64,000 nucleotides of DNA from GCA-2709075 sp038146865 (GTDB lineage: Bacteria > Pseudomonadota > Alphaproteobacteria > MPNO01 > UBA2964). The notes under the pieces were generated by a model. That model was not told the DNA's origin. It saw only the letters and a program-made list of their open reading frames with translations, and searched no databases. Shown here in pieces: positions 16,825-25,125 of the stretch. The DNA lies in NCBI GenBank assembly GCA_038146865.1, contig JAYQSL010000007.1, forward strand, positions 434,001 to 498,000. Reading direction: 5' to 3'. How positions within the stretch are numbered: the stretch's first letter is position 1; every line of letters starts with the position of its first letter. A program made the position numbers and the translations under genes.

Positions 16825-17763
16825 CTAGGCTGCTTTCTTCCCTTTTTTTGCCTTATCTGATGCCTTTAGGAGACCGGCTCGTTCTAAAACGCCATCCAGC
16901 CTTTTTTCTAGTGGCTTATCCGCCGGCATCATAGGAAGACGGTGCTCGTTTTTGGGCATAATACCAAGCCGTTTCATCATGTATTTCATTGGGATTGGGT
17001 TGGTATCATAAAATACCGCTTGGTTGATCTCAAACAGCTCATAATGCAGTGTTTTTGCGACCTTTAGATTGCCATCCCAAACTGCTTCGCACATTCGGGC
17101 CAACTTTTTAGGCATTAAATTGCCAACAGCGTTCATTAGACCGCAGGCGCCTACGGCCATCATTGGATATGATAAGTCTTCGAGTCCTACGAAAATGCGG
17201 AAATTAGACCCAAAATGATCCAAACATTTTGAGACAAAACCTAAATCATCGACCGCATGTTTCATGCCCACAAAGTTGGGACAATTTTTGCTAATCTGGT
17301 CCAAGGTTTCCAAAGAGACACTTATCGCCGCGCGCCCCGGGATATGATAAATCATCCAGGGTAACTTGGTTATTTTCCCCACTTCTGTGTAATAAGCAAC
17401 CAAACCGCGTTGTGGTGGCCTGATGTAGTAGGGTGTAACAACAAGAAGGGCATCGGCTCCAGCTTTGTCAGCGTGTGCACTGAGAACCAAAGTTTCCGCG
17501 AGGCTTTGTGATCCTGTTGCTACAACAACAGGAACTTTCCCGCAGGCCGTCTCAATCGCAACATCTGCGCAGCGGTTTCGTTCCTCAACCGAAAGTGTCG
17601 AGGGTTCTGATGTTGTCCCTGTCACCAAAATTCCGTGTGAGCCATTCTTTATCTGAAACTCGACCAACCCCGCATAAGCGTCGTAATCGACCTTCCCATT
17701 TTTGAAGGGCGTTATTAATGGCGGGATCGAGCCTTTTAATTCGTTTTTTCCGAGCCTTATCAT
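16825..17763 (-). CDS. DapA-superfamily aldolase (dihydrodipicolinate synthase-like), copy B
   Basis: 312 residues. It shows TGTTSEPSTLS for the GTTGE loop, Y139 and R144 in MIYHIPGR, and Schiff-base lysine K168 in NFVGMKHA. All key DHDPS residues are therefore present, so true DapA activity is possible. Against that, the gene begins two bases after the bicupin stop and sits in a catabolic operon, and the C-terminus has an unusual basic tail (SDKAKKGKKAA). DapA relatives in aromatic pathways act as hydratase-aldolases releasing pyruvate. The two copies here (A and B) are quite different in sequence, so they likely handle different steps. Confidence 0.85.
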   Translation of the reverse strand: MIRLGKNELKGSIPPLITPFKNGKVDYDAYAGLVEFQIKNGSHGILVTGTTSEPSTLSVEERNRCADVAIETACGKVPVVVATGSQSLAETLVLSAHADKAGADALLVVTPYYIRPPQRGLVAYYTEVGKITKLPWMIYHIPGRAAISVSLETLDQISKNCPNFVGMKHAVDDLGFVSKCLDHFGSNFRIFVGLEDLSYPMMAVGACGLMNAVGNLMPKKLARMCEAVWDGNLKVAKTLHYELFEINQAVFYDTNPIPMKYMMKRLGIMPKNEHRLPMMPADKPLEKRLDGVLERAGLLKASDKAKKGKKAA

Positions 17764-17765
17764 CT

Positions 17766-18890
17766 CTAGCTTGCTACCTTTTCGCGATTTGTATTGAATC
17801 CAGTTTCAGCGCCAAGCACACTCCAAGGCTCTTGCAAGTCTTCTTGCCAGAGCAGAGACTCCATCACGATATTGAGCGGCTGATCCTGGATCGTAAGCTC
17901 GTACACTGGCTCATCTCCGGTCGAGGCGTGGTTATGAATACCCCAACCCGGTGCGGTGAGCAGCAAGTCGCCCGATTGCCATTCATATACCTTCCCTTCG
18001 ACGGTCGACCTCCCTTGCCCACCAAAGATGTAATTCATCGCTGCCGAGACATGCCGATGAGGCTTGTCCACGATCCCGGGGGGACGAATCGTAATTGTTG
18101 CAAAAAAGTTTGGTGTTGTTCCATTTGTCCGCCCCGTCATTGGGTTCCAAAGAAGATATAGCCGTCTACCGACATAATCGGACCCGAGGGCGGTCAGTTT
18201 ATCCAATTCTTTTTTGACTTTTTTCCAAGGCCAATGCAGGGCTTTCGATTCCACAGACTCTGGTGAAACCAAAATCTCGTAGGGCATCAACCAAGCGCCA
18301 TCGTCAGTAAGCTGGAAAGTGCCATATGGACTTTTGCGCCGAGGATCATCAGCCGCTACCACTCCGGCTTCATTCTCCTTCTCAACGGCCTTCACCTCGG
18401 CCGGCGGGTTTTCTTCGACAATATGCACGTTCATTTTTTCCAATAAGGGCGCGTTTGTATAAGTCAGACGTGCCTGGACTTGATCTGTGTCATTGACATG
18501 GATGTAGGTCTGCATTGATGGAAAATTCCAGAGGTCATATTGTTCAAAATCTATCCTTTGACCACTCACTATTGAATGACCGGCCCCCTCTATACAGAAA
18601 TTGACTTGCGTCGAGTTGTGACGGATCGGAGCTGTTTGTTCACCTGGGTTAAGCACTTCAAGTATAGGACGAATTCCTGGTGCAAGTCCGAGCCCGGTTC
18701 CTAATTTATGTGAGTCGGGATGAACAATCCAAGACTGCCTACGGCCATTATTAGGCTTTGGGAGTTCCGAGAGCCTTTTTATTTCCGCCTTGAAATCTGC
18801 CCCTTTTACTATCGCGGGCTCCCATAGCTCTGGCTGAGGTTCTACGTGGCCTGAGCGGTCCATAAAAATTGCCTTTTGTTCGGACATCAT
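17766..18890 (-). CDS. Bicupin, gentisate 1,2-dioxygenase-like
   Basis: 374 residues with two cupin barrels. The N-terminal one (residues about 75 to 140) keeps only H91 in IRHNSTQVNFCIEG and H131. The C-terminal one (about 265 to 335) has H278-R-H280 in DKPHRHVSAAMNY and H319/H321 in PGWGIHNHAS, a complete metal site. Classical gentisate dioxygenases bind iron in the N-terminal barrel, so this layout differs. The likely role is ring cleavage or oxygenation of a hydroxylated aromatic acid; it may instead be a non-oxygenase cupin. Adjacent ATGs at 18890 and 18887 follow TGGAGATGA. First gene of the bicupin-DapA-DapA operon, preceded by a 22-bp inverted repeat and a MarR gene. Confidence 0.78.
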   Translation of the reverse strand: MMSEQKAIFMDRSGHVEPQPELWEPAIVKGADFKAEIKRLSELPKPNNGRRQSWIVHPDSHKLGTGLGLAPGIRPILEVLNPGEQTAPIRHNSTQVNFCIEGAGHSIVSGQRIDFEQYDLWNFPSMQTYIHVNDTDQVQARLTYTNAPLLEKMNVHIVEENPPAEVKAVEKENEAGVVAADDPRRKSPYGTFQLTDDGAWLMPYEILVSPESVESKALHWPWKKVKKELDKLTALGSDYVGRRLYLLWNPMTGRTNGTTPNFFATITIRPPGIVDKPHRHVSAAMNYIFGGQGRSTVEGKVYEWQSGDLLLTAPGWGIHNHASTGDEPVYELTIQDQPLNIVMESLLWQEDLQEPWSVLGAETGFNTNREKVAS

Positions 18891-18947
18891 TCATCTCCAA
18901 TCTGGTGATTATTCAAAGCTCCAAAGAGTTCTTGCAAGAAACTCTAC

Positions 18948-18969
18948 AATAACTACGAACTTAGTTATT
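18948..18969. promoter_or_regulatory. 22-bp inverted repeat, candidate MarR operator
   Basis: AATAACTA and its exact complement TAGTTATT are separated by CGAACT. The site lies about 58 to 79 bases before the bicupin start, in the 144-base gap after the MarR gene. MarR-family dimers bind such 16 to 22-bp palindromes, often with TAGTT/AACTA arms. The adjacent marR makes it the natural candidate regulator. Confidence 0.5.
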
Positions 18970-19034
18970 CTGATGCTTCTTCGTCAAGTTCTCTCATCAA
19001 TAGCTTGATCTTTGATCGGCTTAATTGGGATGCC

Positions 19035-19514
19035 CTAGTCTGAGTTGTTTTCTTCGTCTGCGCGCAAATTTTCGCTCATCGCTCGCATCAGTCTTTTTAT
19101 TTCTTCAATGTCGTGTTGAGACAAACCTCTGGTTGCAATTTCATTTACCCCCATAGCCATCAATAAGAGTTCTCGTTTCATCTCGAGTCCTCTCTCGGTA
19201 GGAAAAATATTTATAGTTCTGCGATCCTGCTGGTTGCGTGTCCGACGGACCAGGCCATTTTTCTCTAGAATCCGAAGGACGCTGGCCGTTGTTGGCTCAG
19301 TGGTACCCACGGCTATGCTCAGTGCGCGTTGGCTTTGTCCCTCGTTAATCCAAAGGGCGCGCATAATATAATACTGCCCTAAAGTCAGGCCATATTTTGA
19401 GAGGCGTCTTCTAAGGGCATTGCCGACAGCGATGTTGGTTTCCCTAACCACGAACCCAGGACTTTCATTGGGCTCAAGCCAAATATCATCTCTTGGAGTT
19501 TTCCGATCGGCCAA
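19035..19514 (-). CDS. MarR-family transcriptional regulator
   Basis: 159 residues with the winged-helix layout of MarR. The recognition region is INEGQSQRALSIAVGTTEPT, followed by the wing LVRRTRNQQDRRTINIFPT, where the DRR arginines contact the DNA minor groove. Helices at both ends would form the dimer. Many MarR proteins sense aromatic acids or CoA thioesters and repress catabolic genes. It starts at a TTG six bases after the upstream UbiD stop, so both are likely on one message. The 22-bp inverted repeat before the next gene downstream is the obvious candidate target. The effector is unknown. Confidence 0.88.
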   Translation of the reverse strand: MADRKTPRDDIWLEPNESPGFVVRETNIAVGNALRRRLSKYGLTLGQYYIMRALWINEGQSQRALSIAVGTTEPTTASVLRILEKNGLVRRTRNQQDRRTINIFPTERGLEMKRELLLMAMGVNEIATRGLSQHDIEEIKRLMRAMSENLRADEENNSD

Positions 19515-19520
19515 GGGGGC

Positions 19521-20924
19521 TCACTCTACAAACTGTGCCAAATCAATTTTGTCATAATTTTTGGGCAATGCCCGAACAAATTTTTCCCTTTCTTCCAGGT
19601 GACTCTCTGGCGGTTTCGTAGCGTCAATGATTGTTTTGGTTCCTGTGCGATACATTGCGCTCATACCGGGTACGATGTCTGATGCATTATCCAGGGACCA
19701 GATACGGGTGTTTGGAATTTTGATAACATCTTTTTCTGCATGGACCCTCGTCGTCATTGACCAGAATATCTGTCGTAAGTCTCCCGCATCGATATCATCA
19801 TCAACAGCTATGGCAAGTTTTGGGTGCATATATGGACCAGATAATGCGGCCATAAGAGCTGTTTTTGCTTGTCCGTGGACCTTAGGGCGTATTTTGATCA
19901 CTATTGCCATAAGGCCGGAGATACCAAGGCAACGAATATCGAGAATATCCATGCCCCCTTCGACCTTTGAGAGATGTTCATGCAACGCTACCTCAATGCA
20001 GGTTCCCGTGATCGATTGAGGATCGCCCATCGGGGCCCCAGAGTGCATTCCGTAAAATAGTGGGTTCTTCCGATGAGTAATGCAGTCCAACTGAAAAATT
20101 TCAGTAGAGCCTTCCATTGCGTAACCGCCTGTTACTTCTCCAAACGGACCCTCCTCGGTCATGCTCTTTGCCAGAACTTTACCCTCCAGTATTATTTCTG
20201 CTTCAGCGGGTACTTCGATGTCACTTGTTTCACACTTGACCAATCTAATGGGGTCATTAATCAAGCCGCCAGCAATAGCGAGCTCGTCCTTGCCAAATTG
20301 GGTTGTAAAACCGGCGGCGAATAAAATGGCTGGATGTGCCCCGATAACGATAGCGACCGGCATGTCTTGTTTCAGAGTTTTATATTGTTGATAAACCCGT
20401 TGCGCATGCCGCGGACAAATCAAGAACCCAGTCTTATCTGGCCCAAGAATTTGCTGCCTGTGATAAGAAACGTTTCTGATACCAGTTTCTCTATCTTTTA
20501 TGATTGCCATTCCGGCTGCTATGTAGGGACCAGGATCTTGTTCCGAAGTCCACATTGCGGGAAATTTCGTTAGGTCACACTCCGACCCCCGAAGAATTAC
20601 TTCCTTCACCGGGGCCTCTTTATTTTCAACTAAACTCGGGGTGAGGGGCTTTTTGGTTCGTTTCACTAGCTCGGATATTAATTCATCTTCTCCCAGGCCC
20701 AGCCCTATCGACCATTTTCGTCGATCTGTAACAATCTGGCTGCAAACTTGCCAGTTCGGGTGATTCTTCAGATTTGTGAATAAACTCGATTTGCCCTTTT
20801 GATCGTATATCTTCCAGCCCAATGCCGAGAGGTTTTCGTTCGGATCTGTCTCGGTATCGACTCGAATTAACTCACCTTGTTGTTCTAGGTTCCTAATGTG
20901 TCCGCGAAGAGATTGATCACGCAT
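19521..20924 (-). CDS. UbiD-family prenylated-FMN decarboxylase (shorter lineage)
   Basis: 467 residues. EEGPFGEVTGGYAMEG carries the catalytic glutamates (E258, E263), and YHRQQILGPDKTGFLICP covers the metal and flavin-binding strand. It is shorter than the three other UbiD homologues here and clearly from a different branch: its N-terminus (SLRGHIRNLEQQGELIRVD) resembles the phenolic-acid and 3-octaprenyl-4-hydroxybenzoate groups. The ATG at 20924 is followed directly downstream by MarR. Being the first gene of the unit that also contains the bicupin and two aldolases, it would supply a decarboxylated ring for cleavage. This is my inference. Confidence 0.87.
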   Translation of the reverse strand: MRDQSLRGHIRNLEQQGELIRVDTETDPNENLSALGWKIYDQKGKSSLFTNLKNHPNWQVCSQIVTDRRKWSIGLGLGEDELISELVKRTKKPLTPSLVENKEAPVKEVILRGSECDLTKFPAMWTSEQDPGPYIAAGMAIIKDRETGIRNVSYHRQQILGPDKTGFLICPRHAQRVYQQYKTLKQDMPVAIVIGAHPAILFAAGFTTQFGKDELAIAGGLINDPIRLVKCETSDIEVPAEAEIILEGKVLAKSMTEEGPFGEVTGGYAMEGSTEIFQLDCITHRKNPLFYGMHSGAPMGDPQSITGTCIEVALHEHLSKVEGGMDILDIRCLGISGLMAIVIKIRPKVHGQAKTALMAALSGPYMHPKLAIAVDDDIDAGDLRQIFWSMTTRVHAEKDVIKIPNTRIWSLDNASDIVPGMSAMYRTGTKTIIDATKPPESHLEEREKFVRALPKNYDKIDLAQFVE

Positions 20925-21158
20925 AGATGAAATTTTATCTCACTTTGTTCCTTACCTATCATGGACGCGGGGCGGGTGGCGTGCAACTCGTTTTGTCAAA
21001 CCAAAGCTCCTTATCAAATCCTTCAGACCGAATTTTAGAAAAGACATACTCGAAGTGGTGCCTAATCAGTTTTGTAATGGTTAATAATTTTTGGAAGTGT
21101 TTGTTGTTGTCTACAAAGTGTATTAAATGAGGATTTAAAATAAGTTTTCGGAGTTAAA

Positions 21159-22334
21159 ATGACTGGCAGTTTCCAACCCCCAAAGCGCCACCTTATGGGA
21201 CCCGGTCCCTCGGATGTTCATGAGAGAATATTGGCCGCGATGGCAAGACCGACCATCGGTCACTTAGATCCGGCCTTCGTTGAGATGATGGAGCAGATAA
21301 AAGAAATGCTTCGTTATGCTTTTCAAACAAAAAACGAGCTGACCATCCCTCTCTCTGGTCCTGGTTCCGTGGGGATGGAGAGCTGCTTTGTTAATCTCAT
21401 TGAGCCCGGGGACAAGGTAATCGTCTGTCAAAATGGTGCTTTTGGTGGGCGGATGAAGGAAAATGTGGAGCGGGTAGGAGCGGTTCCGATACATATCGAG
21501 GATGAGTGGGGCCAGGTGGTTGATGCCCAAAAAGTGTCGGACGCGCTTAATCAAAATCCTGATACTAAGGCGGTGGCATTTGTACATGCTGAAACCTCAA
21601 CAGGGGCACAATCAGATGCAAAAACGATTTGTGGGTTGGCCAGAGACTTTGACGCTCTTTCCATTGTTGACTGTGTCACCTCCCTAGCTGGCACCCCTGT
21701 TTTGGTCGACGACTGGGGTGCCGACGCTGTTTATTCTGGATCGCAAAAATGTTTATCATGTATGCCTGGGATCTCTCCACTCACGATAAGTGATCGTGCA
21801 GCTGAAGTCGTAAGAAGTAGAAATAAAAAGGGTCAGAGTTGGTTTATGGATCTGACCCTTGTTATGGGATATTGGGGTGATGGAGGCTCTCGCGCTTATC
21901 ATCATACCGCGCCCATAAACCCTCTCTATGGTTTGCATGAGTCTCTAGTCATGCTTCAGGAAGAGGGACTGGAGAATGCATGGGATAGGCACGCGTTAAT
22001 GCACCGTGCTTTGCATGCCGGTATCGAGGCGATGGGACTTCAATTTCTTGTGGACTCTGATTATCGACTGCCTCAGCTCAACGCTATCATTATACCTGAA
22101 GGCGTTGACGAAGCAGCGGTACGCTCCTACCTGCTGGCTGAATATGGGTTGGAAGTCGGTGCTGGCCTCGGCGCGTTGGCGGGAAGGGTCTGGCGCGTTG
22201 GCCTGATGGGCCATAGCGCTCGCGAAGAGAATGTCTTCCTGTTTTTGAACGCAATCGAGGATGCGTTATCTCGGCAAGGAGTAGAAATTTCTGAAGGGGC
22301 AGGGGTTGCTGCAGCAAGAGCTATTTTGACCTAA
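21159..22334 (+). CDS. Class V aminotransferase, alanine/serine-glyoxylate transaminase-like
   Basis: 391 residues. The N-terminal PPKRHLMGPGPSDVHERIL and the PLP region SGSQKCLSCMPGISPL (Schiff-base lysine K197) are typical of AGXT/SgaA-type class V transaminases. These convert glyoxylate to glycine using alanine or serine as donor. Related members in the same family cleave or transaminate taurine-like or ureidoglycine substrates. GGAG precedes the ATG. It diverges from the UbiD gene across 234 bases, in which I see no further gene or clear site. It may handle a glyoxylate or aldehyde product, or be unrelated to the neighbours. Confidence 0.88.
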   Translation: MTGSFQPPKRHLMGPGPSDVHERILAAMARPTIGHLDPAFVEMMEQIKEMLRYAFQTKNELTIPLSGPGSVGMESCFVNLIEPGDKVIVCQNGAFGGRMKENVERVGAVPIHIEDEWGQVVDAQKVSDALNQNPDTKAVAFVHAETSTGAQSDAKTICGLARDFDALSIVDCVTSLAGTPVLVDDWGADAVYSGSQKCLSCMPGISPLTISDRAAEVVRSRNKKGQSWFMDLTLVMGYWGDGGSRAYHHTAPINPLYGLHESLVMLQEEGLENAWDRHALMHRALHAGIEAMGLQFLVDSDYRLPQLNAIIIPEGVDEAAVRSYLLAEYGLEVGAGLGALAGRVWRVGLMGHSAREENVFLFLNAIEDALSRQGVEISEGAGVAAARAILT

Positions 22335-22354
22335 GAAAAAGTAAAATTAGGGCT

Positions 22355-23257
22355 TTACGTTGGTTTCTCTGATTTTGTTTGATTTAGAGTTGTTAAGTTG
22401 TTTTGCTTGATGACCTCTCTCAAAGTGGCAATGTAAGCGTCTCCTTTTTGAGAATAATTTTTTAAGTTTTGCATCAAGGAAATTGCGTCCAGAGGAAGGC
22501 CCTCGCGTATGCTTTGCGCTCTGGCTTCACGAAATTTCTGGTACGAATTACTTGTATTAAGATTGTATGCATAATCCCACACCGACTCAATTAGGCTTGG
22601 ATAGGACCTTACTGCGTATGTCTCTCCACCCTCTCGCTCTAGCGGGATAATCCCGGCTCCCTTCTTCCATGTCCATTGACCGAATAATGCATTTCCTTCG
22701 GTCGCAAACCTTGACGTTCCCCAACCACTCTCGACGGCTGCCTGAGCAATAATTAAGTCTACCGGCAGCGGACCAATTCTCGATAAAAGTTTTGAAGGGA
22801 CTTGATCGGGGCTTTTATGCAATTTTGCGATAGCCTTCACCCATTGCTGCTCTTCGACTGTTAGAGTTCGATCAGGTTGGTTCAATTCAATAAGTGTATC
22901 TCTGTACTTTTCTAACCGATCGTTGACTGTCAAAGCCAAAGGTAAAATAGCTTTAATAAATAGGGCTTTACGCCGCTCGATATCCGTTATTTGCGAGAAA
23001 TCAGGAGGCAGCTCTCTGATATACAAGTTTGGTACGAGTTTTGCGCCCGATTTTACGGAGGGCAGCGTATACCCGATGCTTGAGAAAACTGCCTCTAGTG
23101 CAGCCGAAGATTCTGGCGCTAACATTTTAGCGTTATCAAATACAGGAATAATGCGCGGCAGCTCGGTTTTTGGTGTTGTTGGAAAAAATAGTGCAGTCGC
23201 AATAGTAAGGACTATGAGCAGGACAAAAACTAACAGGGAAATTTTGGTGCGTTTCAT
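22355..23257 (-). CDS. Bax-like protein with glucosaminidase domain
   Basis: 300 residues. The N-terminus is a signal anchor (KISLLVFVLLIVLTIATALF). The C-terminal half is a lysozyme-like glucosaminidase domain with the catalytic glutamate in AAVESGWGTSRFATEGNALFG and the conserved YAVRSYPSLIESVWDYAYNL block. The overall order matches the E. coli Bax protein. It probably cuts peptidoglycan glycan strands in the periplasm. It converges with the aminotransferase gene and follows the DmsBC-like gene on the same strand by 24 bases, though no functional link to it is evident. Confidence 0.8.
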   Translation of the reverse strand: MKRTKISLLVFVLLIVLTIATALFFPTTPKTELPRIIPVFDNAKMLAPESSAALEAVFSSIGYTLPSVKSGAKLVPNLYIRELPPDFSQITDIERRKALFIKAILPLALTVNDRLEKYRDTLIELNQPDRTLTVEEQQWVKAIAKLHKSPDQVPSKLLSRIGPLPVDLIIAQAAVESGWGTSRFATEGNALFGQWTWKKGAGIIPLEREGGETYAVRSYPSLIESVWDYAYNLNTSNSYQKFREARAQSIREGLPLDAISLMQNLKNYSQKGDAYIATLREVIKQNNLTTLNQTKSEKPT

Positions 23258-23281
23258 TCGGACCCACTCCGAATTAAAAAT

Positions 23282-24994
23282 TTAAGAGGATTGTTTGCCG
23301 TAATACAACATTGCGGTGTGTTTAGCCTCGGTGAAAAATAGCCATCTTTCGACTAACACGCCAGCAATCACTGACGTCGAAGCCAAGATCGCTGCCGGCA
23401 TTCTTATCCAGAAATCCATTTCAACCGGCATGGTGCAGGCACAAAAAGGGACAAGGAGGTAAAGCAGGAAGGACCTTCGGCGGAGTTTTTCTATTTGCTT
23501 GCGATCCGAGGTGGGTCCTAATTGGTGATGAATATAGTTCTCTAAAGTCGTAGCCGTGGCTCTCACTTTGGCCGATTCTGAAGACCAAGAGCCAAAGGCG
23601 GACTCCGGACTGACCCAGGTGGGGGACCGGTCGATAAAAATCCAGTATTTTCTTTTGAAGATTAATGTCGCAATGCCCGTTATGATCAAGATTATCCCTA
23701 TTACAGGCGTATGAAGACCGAACAGTTGGGCAAACATGTTGAACCAAACCACCCCGGTCCATAGCCCCATGCATATCATGACCCTTATTGTATGGGGGTT
23801 AAACCAAGCGCGTATCGTCCGAATAGATGCATAGGTCATTGCTGTGGACACTATTGCTCCCATTGCAAAAAAGACTGTCAGACCACTAATGAGCCGCCAA
23901 AAATTACCGTAGTCTCCAAAGCCCACCCAGCCCACCGCAAAGACAATAGCCGCGAGTATCGAGGCCAAGCTCATGATTGCGTGTCTAGAACCCCAGTTGG
24001 TCTTCCATTGAGTGAACGTTATCCAGAAGAGCTTGGGTTTTGAAAGGCCTATAATCGATGTCCATGTGCCGAGGGATATAATGGCCAAAGCCAAGCCAAA
24101 AGAGGCTAGGCCGAACATTCTATTCGGCTCTACTGCGCTGAAAAATGCAAAAAAAGACATCCATATGAGAATGCCAAAACCACATCCAGTTAAAGTCGAA
24201 TGAAGGATTTGAGGCCATGGCACTTCTCGCAAACCTGGGAACCTTCTCAGTAAAAATGGGTCAGAACTTTTTTGAATGGGGACTATTTCCTGCGCTCTTG
24301 AAACCGGCTCCAGAAATGCTTGAATATCATTTTTTTGATCAATCTGGGGGGGCAGGCTGTCAGGCGGAAGGTAGGAATTAGTAGGCTTGTAGCCCAATTC
24401 AGACATCAGCTCGTATCCGCCTCGTTTTTCGACAAGTTTTGATACGTCTGAGCCGGGATCGTTGAGGTCACCAAAATGCCGTGCGTTGACGGGACATGAA
24501 GAAATACAAACCGGCATCCTCTCAGAAGAGGGAAGATCATCATCATAGATAATGTCCACGCACATATCGCACTTTTGCATGGAACCCGCGCTTGGGTTGA
24601 ATTCAAGTGCTCCATAAGGGCAGGCCCAAGCACATAAATTGCATCCTATGCAGAAATTTTCATTGATTATGACAATTCCATCGTCAGATCTTTTGAATAC
24701 TGCGCCCGTGGGACAAACTTCCTCACAAGCAGGCCTCTCGCAATGAAGGCATGAGCGCGGGAAATAGGCGAACCTCTCCCCAGTATTGGTACTATATTCA
24801 ATAGAATGAACCCGATTATGCCACACTGATGACGGCTCAATCGGAATGGGGCCCTTCCTGCCAAAGTCGGATAATGGCTCGCCAGCCTTGGTTTCTTTGC
24901 AATGCAGTGCGCATGCTTCACAACCCACACAGCTATGCAAATCAGTCACAATACCAAGTTTTTGGACCTTAGGATCGAGAGGGTCGTCTGTCAT
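23282..24994 (-). CDS. Fused DmsB-DmsC-type protein: four-cluster ferredoxin plus membrane anchor
   Basis: About 570 residues from ATG 24994; a GTG nine bases upstream is also possible. The first 200 residues carry four cysteine sets (CVGCEACALHC, CLHCERPACEEVC, CIGCNLCAWAC, and CDMC with a later CISSCP), the pattern of DmsB/NrfC electron-transfer subunits. Residues about 260 to 570 form about eight membrane helices like DmsC/SoeC quinone-reacting anchors. Such proteins carry electrons between a molybdopterin catalytic subunit and the quinone pool. No catalytic subunit is encoded on either side: downstream is Bax, upstream a divergent metallo-hydrolase. The partner must be elsewhere. Confidence 0.85.
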   Translation of the reverse strand: MTDDPLDPKVQKLGIVTDLHSCVGCEACALHCKETKAGEPLSDFGRKGPIPIEPSSVWHNRVHSIEYSTNTGERFAYFPRSCLHCERPACEEVCPTGAVFKRSDDGIVIINENFCIGCNLCAWACPYGALEFNPSAGSMQKCDMCVDIIYDDDLPSSERMPVCISSCPVNARHFGDLNDPGSDVSKLVEKRGGYELMSELGYKPTNSYLPPDSLPPQIDQKNDIQAFLEPVSRAQEIVPIQKSSDPFLLRRFPGLREVPWPQILHSTLTGCGFGILIWMSFFAFFSAVEPNRMFGLASFGLALAIISLGTWTSIIGLSKPKLFWITFTQWKTNWGSRHAIMSLASILAAIVFAVGWVGFGDYGNFWRLISGLTVFFAMGAIVSTAMTYASIRTIRAWFNPHTIRVMICMGLWTGVVWFNMFAQLFGLHTPVIGIILIITGIATLIFKRKYWIFIDRSPTWVSPESAFGSWSSESAKVRATATTLENYIHHQLGPTSDRKQIEKLRRRSFLLYLLVPFCACTMPVEMDFWIRMPAAILASTSVIAGVLVERWLFFTEAKHTAMLYYGKQSS

Positions 24995-25038
24995 GCTCAC
25001 CACATAAGGTTAGATTGGCTTTTTATAATGTCATTAAA

Positions 25039-25076
25039 GCGAGCCGCAAACCAAGAAGTGGCTTTGGTTGCCTCGC
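25039..25076. repeat. Imperfect hairpin in divergent intergenic region
   Basis: GCGAGCCGCAAACCAAG pairs with CTTTGGTTGCCTCGC across a six-base loop, giving about 13 base pairs with small bulges. It lies between the divergent DmsBC-like and metallo-hydrolase genes. No T-run follows on either strand, so it is not a standard terminator. Function unknown. Confidence 0.35.
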
Positions 25077-25125
25077 GTTGCTATTTAATGGTTAGATGTA
25101 CTGAAAAATATTATAAAAACGTAAG

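Noticed and set aside
16825..17763. Naming the DapA-type gene dapA outright
   Set aside because: All DHDPS residues are present, but its position two bases after the bicupin and its basic tail make a catabolic aldolase equally likely.
20925..21158. Possible small gene or operator in the 234-base divergent gap
   Set aside because: No credible frame, and only a weak partial palindrome near 20927; no copy of the inverted repeat found at 18948.
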